Shown one piece after another: positions 5,380 to 8,087 of a DNA stretch of 8,087 bases. This stretch comes from CAJKWP01 sp050943075 (GTDB lineage Bacteria > Bacillota > Clostridia > Christensenellales > UBA1242). The stretch spans positions 1 to 8,087 of the forward strand of contig JBMNOM010000040.1 of assembly GCA_050943075.1 (NCBI GenBank). Direction: 5' to 3'. The position numbers and the translations under genes were made by a program. Below the pieces are notes generated by a model that did not search any database, was not told the origin of the DNA, and saw nothing but the letters and a program-made list of their open reading frames with translations. Position 1 is the stretch's first letter; the number at the start of each line of letters is the position of its first letter.

Positions 5380-6504
5380 ATGGAAAACAAAAAGAAACTA
5401 TCTCGCTTTTCAGCAGCAAGTTTAACTTACTTTATGATTATTATTGGTTTTATCCTCATAAGAATTATGTCTTATGTTGGTCTTTTTGACTTTATGGGGA
5501 AATGGGGCGGATATATTTTAAACCTTGTTTTGCAAGTTGGTTTAATGGGCGCTCTTCCACTTTTTGTTTATTCACATTTCATTAAAGAAAAACCAAAAAC
5601 AACACTTGAAAACTATGGCATTAAAAAAATTAAAATAACCGCAATTGCAATTTCAATTGTTATCGGCATTATTGTTTATGTTTTAAACATTGGCGTTGCA
5701 ACATTCTTCCAATTAATCCTTTCGCTTTTGGGCTATGAAAGATCAGCTGGCGGAGCAGCAGAAGCGCAAACAATTTTAACATTAATTGCAAACATTTTCT
5801 TTGTTGCAGTGTTGCCTGCAATTTTTGAAGAAATTACACACAGAGGAATGCTTGTTGACGGATTTTCAAAACTTGGCATCAAAAAAACAATTTTGTTTTC
5901 AGCACTTTTGTTTGGGTTAACTCACCTTAATGTTGAACAATTTTTCTATGCCACACTTGTTGGTGTTTTGCTGGGGTTTATGACACTTTCCACCGGAAAC
6001 ATCATTCCAGCAATGATTGTGCATTTTATGAACAATTTGCTTAATGTAATTGTGTCTTACCTGCTTGCAACAAGCAAAGGTTTTGCTCAAGCTTATGAAG
6101 GGCTTTTTGCAAAACTTTATGGCGGAAACTTCTTTGTTTCAATGTTTGTGCTTTTTGCAATTTTTGCTTTTCTTGTGCTTTTATTATTATATCTTGTGTT
6201 CCTTCTTTTCAAAGAAACCGCAGTTGCAGAACTTGAAAGCATTGCTGAACAAGAAGCCAAAAAACAACTTCGTGCCGAACTTATGGAAGAAGAAAAAACA
6301 ATTCCACTTGCCTCACCTATGGCAATGCCATATCAAATTTTTAAAGGTGGCAAAACAATTAATGTTGTGATATCTTCAAAATCTTTGCGTCATCCACTTA
6401 AACAAATTTATCATCCAACCTTAAAAGAAAAAGCGTTTTTCTATGCATCATTTGCAGCAGCAATTTTTGTCACAGTTTCAACTTTCATTTGGGGATTGTT
6501 ATAA
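5380..6504 (+). CDS. CPBP-family intramembrane metalloprotease (second of tandem pair)
   Basis: A 374-residue paralogue of the preceding protein, 27 bases downstream and probably co-transcribed with it. GGAG at 5371-5374, 5 bases before the ATG, gives it a normal ribosome site, unlike its neighbour. The catalytic motifs are E150-E151-I-T-H-R155, F178-G-L-T-H182 and H215-F-M-N-N219, so it too should be an active glutamate/histidine intramembrane protease. The LPAIFEE segment is shared word for word with the first protein, which supports tandem duplication followed by strong divergence. The C-terminal layout is also shared: a charged, Glu/Lys-rich cytoplasmic-looking stretch (about 279-350, with a likely helical part at 281-306) and a last membrane helix at 351-372. 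The pair may act on different substrates or as a heterodimer; the sequence does not decide this. A strong terminator follows about 100 bases on. Confidence 0.94.
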   Translation: MENKKKLSRFSAASLTYFMIIIGFILIRIMSYVGLFDFMGKWGGYILNLVLQVGLMGALPLFVYSHFIKEKPKTTLENYGIKKIKITAIAISIVIGIIVYVLNIGVATFFQLILSLLGYERSAGGAAEAQTILTLIANIFFVAVLPAIFEEITHRGMLVDGFSKLGIKKTILFSALLFGLTHLNVEQFFYATLVGVLLGFMTLSTGNIIPAMIVHFMNNLLNVIVSYLLATSKGFAQAYEGLFAKLYGGNFFVSMFVLFAIFAFLVLLLLYLVFLLFKETAVAELESIAEQEAKKQLRAELMEEEKTIPLASPMAMPYQIFKGGKTINVVISSKSLRHPLKQIYHPTLKEKAFFYASFAAAIFVTVSTFIWGLL

Positions 6505-6554
6505 AATAAAATTGCAAAAAACAATAATTTAATGAAAAACATGTGAAAAACAAT

Positions 6555-6576
6555 AAAAAACACTTAAAAAGTGTTA
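6555..6576 (-). terminator. Weak AT-rich hairpin, possible secondary terminator for clpX
   Basis: AACACTT (6559-6565) pairs with AAGTGTT (6569-6575) around AAA. On the minus strand it is followed by several T residues. The stem is AT-rich and lies beyond the better terminator at 6604-6648, so it would be a backup at most. Confidence 0.3.
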
Positions 6577-6603
6577 AAAATGTAAATAAAATTAAACTCA
6601 AAT

Positions 6604-6648
6604 AAAAAAATCCCATTTTCAAAAGATGGGATTTTTATTTTTTTTAAC
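6604..6648. terminator. Bidirectional intrinsic terminator between the CPBP operon and clpX
   Basis: AAAAATCCCAT (6606-6616) pairs with ATGGGATTTTT (6626-6636), an 11-bp stem with a 9-base loop. T-rich sequence at 6632-6645 serves the plus-strand CPBP genes, and the A-run at 6604-6610 gives T residues for minus-strand transcripts from clpX. Confidence 0.9.
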
Positions 6649-6741
6649 TATTATATCTGTTTTTTAACAAATTAAATTTAACTTTTCTTAACTGTTTCAA
6701 ATTTGTTTCAAAGCAATTCAATTATTCATTAATTGCTTTTT

Positions 6742-8034
6742 TCAAATCATCATCGTCTTCTTCTGGTTTGCAACATCTGTGATTTTGTCTGTTTTATAAA
6801 CAACTTGTGCGCCTTCGCCATTTAAAATTAAGTCCTTGCCAACAATAATTTTTTCAATGTTTTTCTTGGTTGGAGCATCATACATAAGGTCAAGCATTTT
6901 TTCTTCCAAAATTGTTCTAAGCCCGCGCGCGCCAGTTTTAAGTTCCATTGCTTTTTGTGAAACCGCGTCAAGTGCGTCTGCCTCAAATTCAAGTTTAATA
7001 TTTTCCATGTCGAACATTTTTTTGTATTGTTTAACAATTGCATTTTTTGGCTCGGTTAAAATTTTGGTTAATGCTTCTTTTGTTAACGCATGCAAACCAA
7101 CAACAATTGGCAACCTGCCCACAAATTCAGGAATGAGCCCAAATTTAATTAAGTCGGTTGGTTGAAGTGATTTTGCAATATTTTCTTTTTCTGTTTCAAC
7201 TTCGGTTTTAATTTTTGCATTAAAGCCAAGGCTGCTTTCATTAATTCGTTTTTCAACAATTTTGTCAAGCCCAACAAATGCACCACCGCAAATGAACAAA
7301 ATGTTTGTTGTGTCAATTTGCAACATTTCTTGGTGTGGGTGTTTTCTGCCACCTTGTGGTGGAACAGTTGCAACCGTGCTTTCAATAATTTTCAAAAGCG
7401 CTTGTTGAACACCTTCGCCAGAAACATCACGAGTGATTGAAACATTTTGTGTTTTTCTTGCAATTTTATCAATTTCGTCAACGTAGATAATTCCGCGTTG
7501 TGCTTTTGCAATGTCATAGTCGGCATTTTGAATTAATTTTAAAAGAATGTTTTCAACATCGTCGCCCACATATCCCGCTTCGGTTAAAGTTGTGGCATCT
7601 GCTGTTGCAAATGGCACTTTCAAAATTCTTGCAAGTGTTTTGGCAAGCAAGGTTTTTCCGCTTCCAGTTGGCCCCACCATTAAAATGTTGCTTTTTTCAA
7701 GTTCAATGAAGTCTTCTTTTTTGTTTGCCTTTTTTGCAATGTTGTAATTAATTCTTTTATAGTGGTTATAAACCGCAACAGCAAGCACTCTTTTTGCGTC
7801 GTCTTGCCCAATGATATATTCATCAAGTTGTGCTTTGATTTCTTGAGGTGCTGGAAGATCAATTTCAACATCATAACCTTTGCTGATTTTGTCTTCTTTC
7901 ATAATTTCCTTGCAAATGTCAACGCACTCATCACAGATGAATGAATCGCCAGTTGGGTTTGCTATAAGTCTTTTTGCTTTGTTTTGCGCTTTTCCACAAA
8001 ACGAGCAAGTGAATTTGTTATTGTCTGTTTTCAT
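6742..8034 (-). CDS. clpX: ClpX, ATP-dependent unfoldase subunit of the ClpXP protease
   Basis: A 430-residue AAA+ unfoldase that recognises tagged or damaged proteins in the cytoplasm, unfolds them with ATP and threads them into ClpP. Every landmark is in place: a zinc-binding N-domain with Cys10, Cys13, Cys34 and Cys37; Walker A GPTGSGKT at 121-128; pore loop GYVG at 154-157; Walker B IIYVDEID at 182-189; the R-K-H pore loop at 230-232; the ClpP-docking loop L-G-F at 269-271; and sensor 2 GARGLR at 368-373. The start is fixed by AAAAGGAAG at 8038-8046. No clpP or trigger-factor gene is seen downstream, and the upstream side is outside the window. One oddity: after V-A-N the frame ends as QKKTMMI, while the -1 frame continues as PEEDDDDLKKAINE to a TAA at 6722-6724, which looks like the original C-terminus displaced by a one-base loss. 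The core enzyme should not be affected. Confidence 0.98.
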   Translation of the reverse strand: MKTDNNKFTCSFCGKAQNKAKRLIANPTGDSFICDECVDICKEIMKEDKISKGYDVEIDLPAPQEIKAQLDEYIIGQDDAKRVLAVAVYNHYKRINYNIAKKANKKEDFIELEKSNILMVGPTGSGKTLLAKTLARILKVPFATADATTLTEAGYVGDDVENILLKLIQNADYDIAKAQRGIIYVDEIDKIARKTQNVSITRDVSGEGVQQALLKIIESTVATVPPQGGRKHPHQEMLQIDTTNILFICGGAFVGLDKIVEKRINESSLGFNAKIKTEVETEKENIAKSLQPTDLIKFGLIPEFVGRLPIVVGLHALTKEALTKILTEPKNAIVKQYKKMFDMENIKLEFEADALDAVSQKAMELKTGARGLRTILEEKMLDLMYDAPTKKNIEKIIVGKDLILNGEGAQVVYKTDKITDVANQKKTMMI

Positions 8035-8087
8035 TGTCTTCCTTTTAAAAAGCCTATTAAATTTATATGAAAATTAAAAAAATTTTG

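Noticed and set aside
4285..6504. Bacteriocin immunity cassette
   Set aside because: CPBP proteases can give immunity, but there is no small bacteriocin-like gene, transporter or regulator in the window.
6836..8077. Several open frames on either strand within the clpX region
   Set aside because: All overlap the complete, motif-rich clpX gene in other frames and show no recognisable domains or proper start signals.
8047..8087. Promoter for clpX (TATAAA-like word on the minus strand)
   Set aside because: The region is extremely AT-rich and ends at the window edge, so no -35 can be judged; co-transcription with an upstream gene is equally possible.

Overview
The window reads as an ordinary chromosomal segment of a very AT-rich Bacillota-type bacterium, probably an uncultured Clostridia-like or related low-GC lineage. 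Support comes from the base composition, AAGGAG-type ribosome sites on several genes, short secreted beta-rich proteins of TasA/camelysin type, two CPBP (Abi) membrane proteases, and TGA used as stop with TGG as Trp. The lineage is inference. No tRNA, rRNA, CRISPR array, transposase or phage gene is visible.

Layout. 1-178: leader with three small hairpins. 179-757 (+) and 864-1742 (-): two convergent, related secreted proteins sharing a bidirectional terminator; the second has a five-unit, 13-residue Asn-rich repeat tail. 1743-2356: about 610 noncoding bases with two near-identical 120-bp repeats exactly 280 bp apart, plus a diverged third copy of their central hairpin whose stem is kept by paired base changes. 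2357-3385 (-): HtrA-like serine protease with one PDZ domain, predicted to be a lipoprotein. 3584-4030 (-): low-molecular-weight phosphatase, whose stop codon lies inside its terminator. 4285-5352 and 5380-6504 (+): tandem CPBP intramembrane proteases, probably one operon, behind a strong promoter placed so close to the first ATG that the mRNA should be leaderless. 6604-6648: second bidirectional terminator. 6742-8034 (-): complete ClpX, possibly with its last residues altered by a one-base frameshift.

How the genes fit together. HtrA, two CPBP proteases and ClpX make this stretch rich in protein quality control and envelope functions, next to two secreted structural-looking proteins. I see no evidence that they form one dedicated system: each transcription unit seems to have its own promoter or terminator. 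The less ordinary signals are the intergenic repeat family with the covarying hairpin, the Asn-rich repeat tail, the apparent leaderless starts in the middle of the window, the C-terminal extensions of the CPBP pair, and the out-of-frame acidic tail after ClpX.
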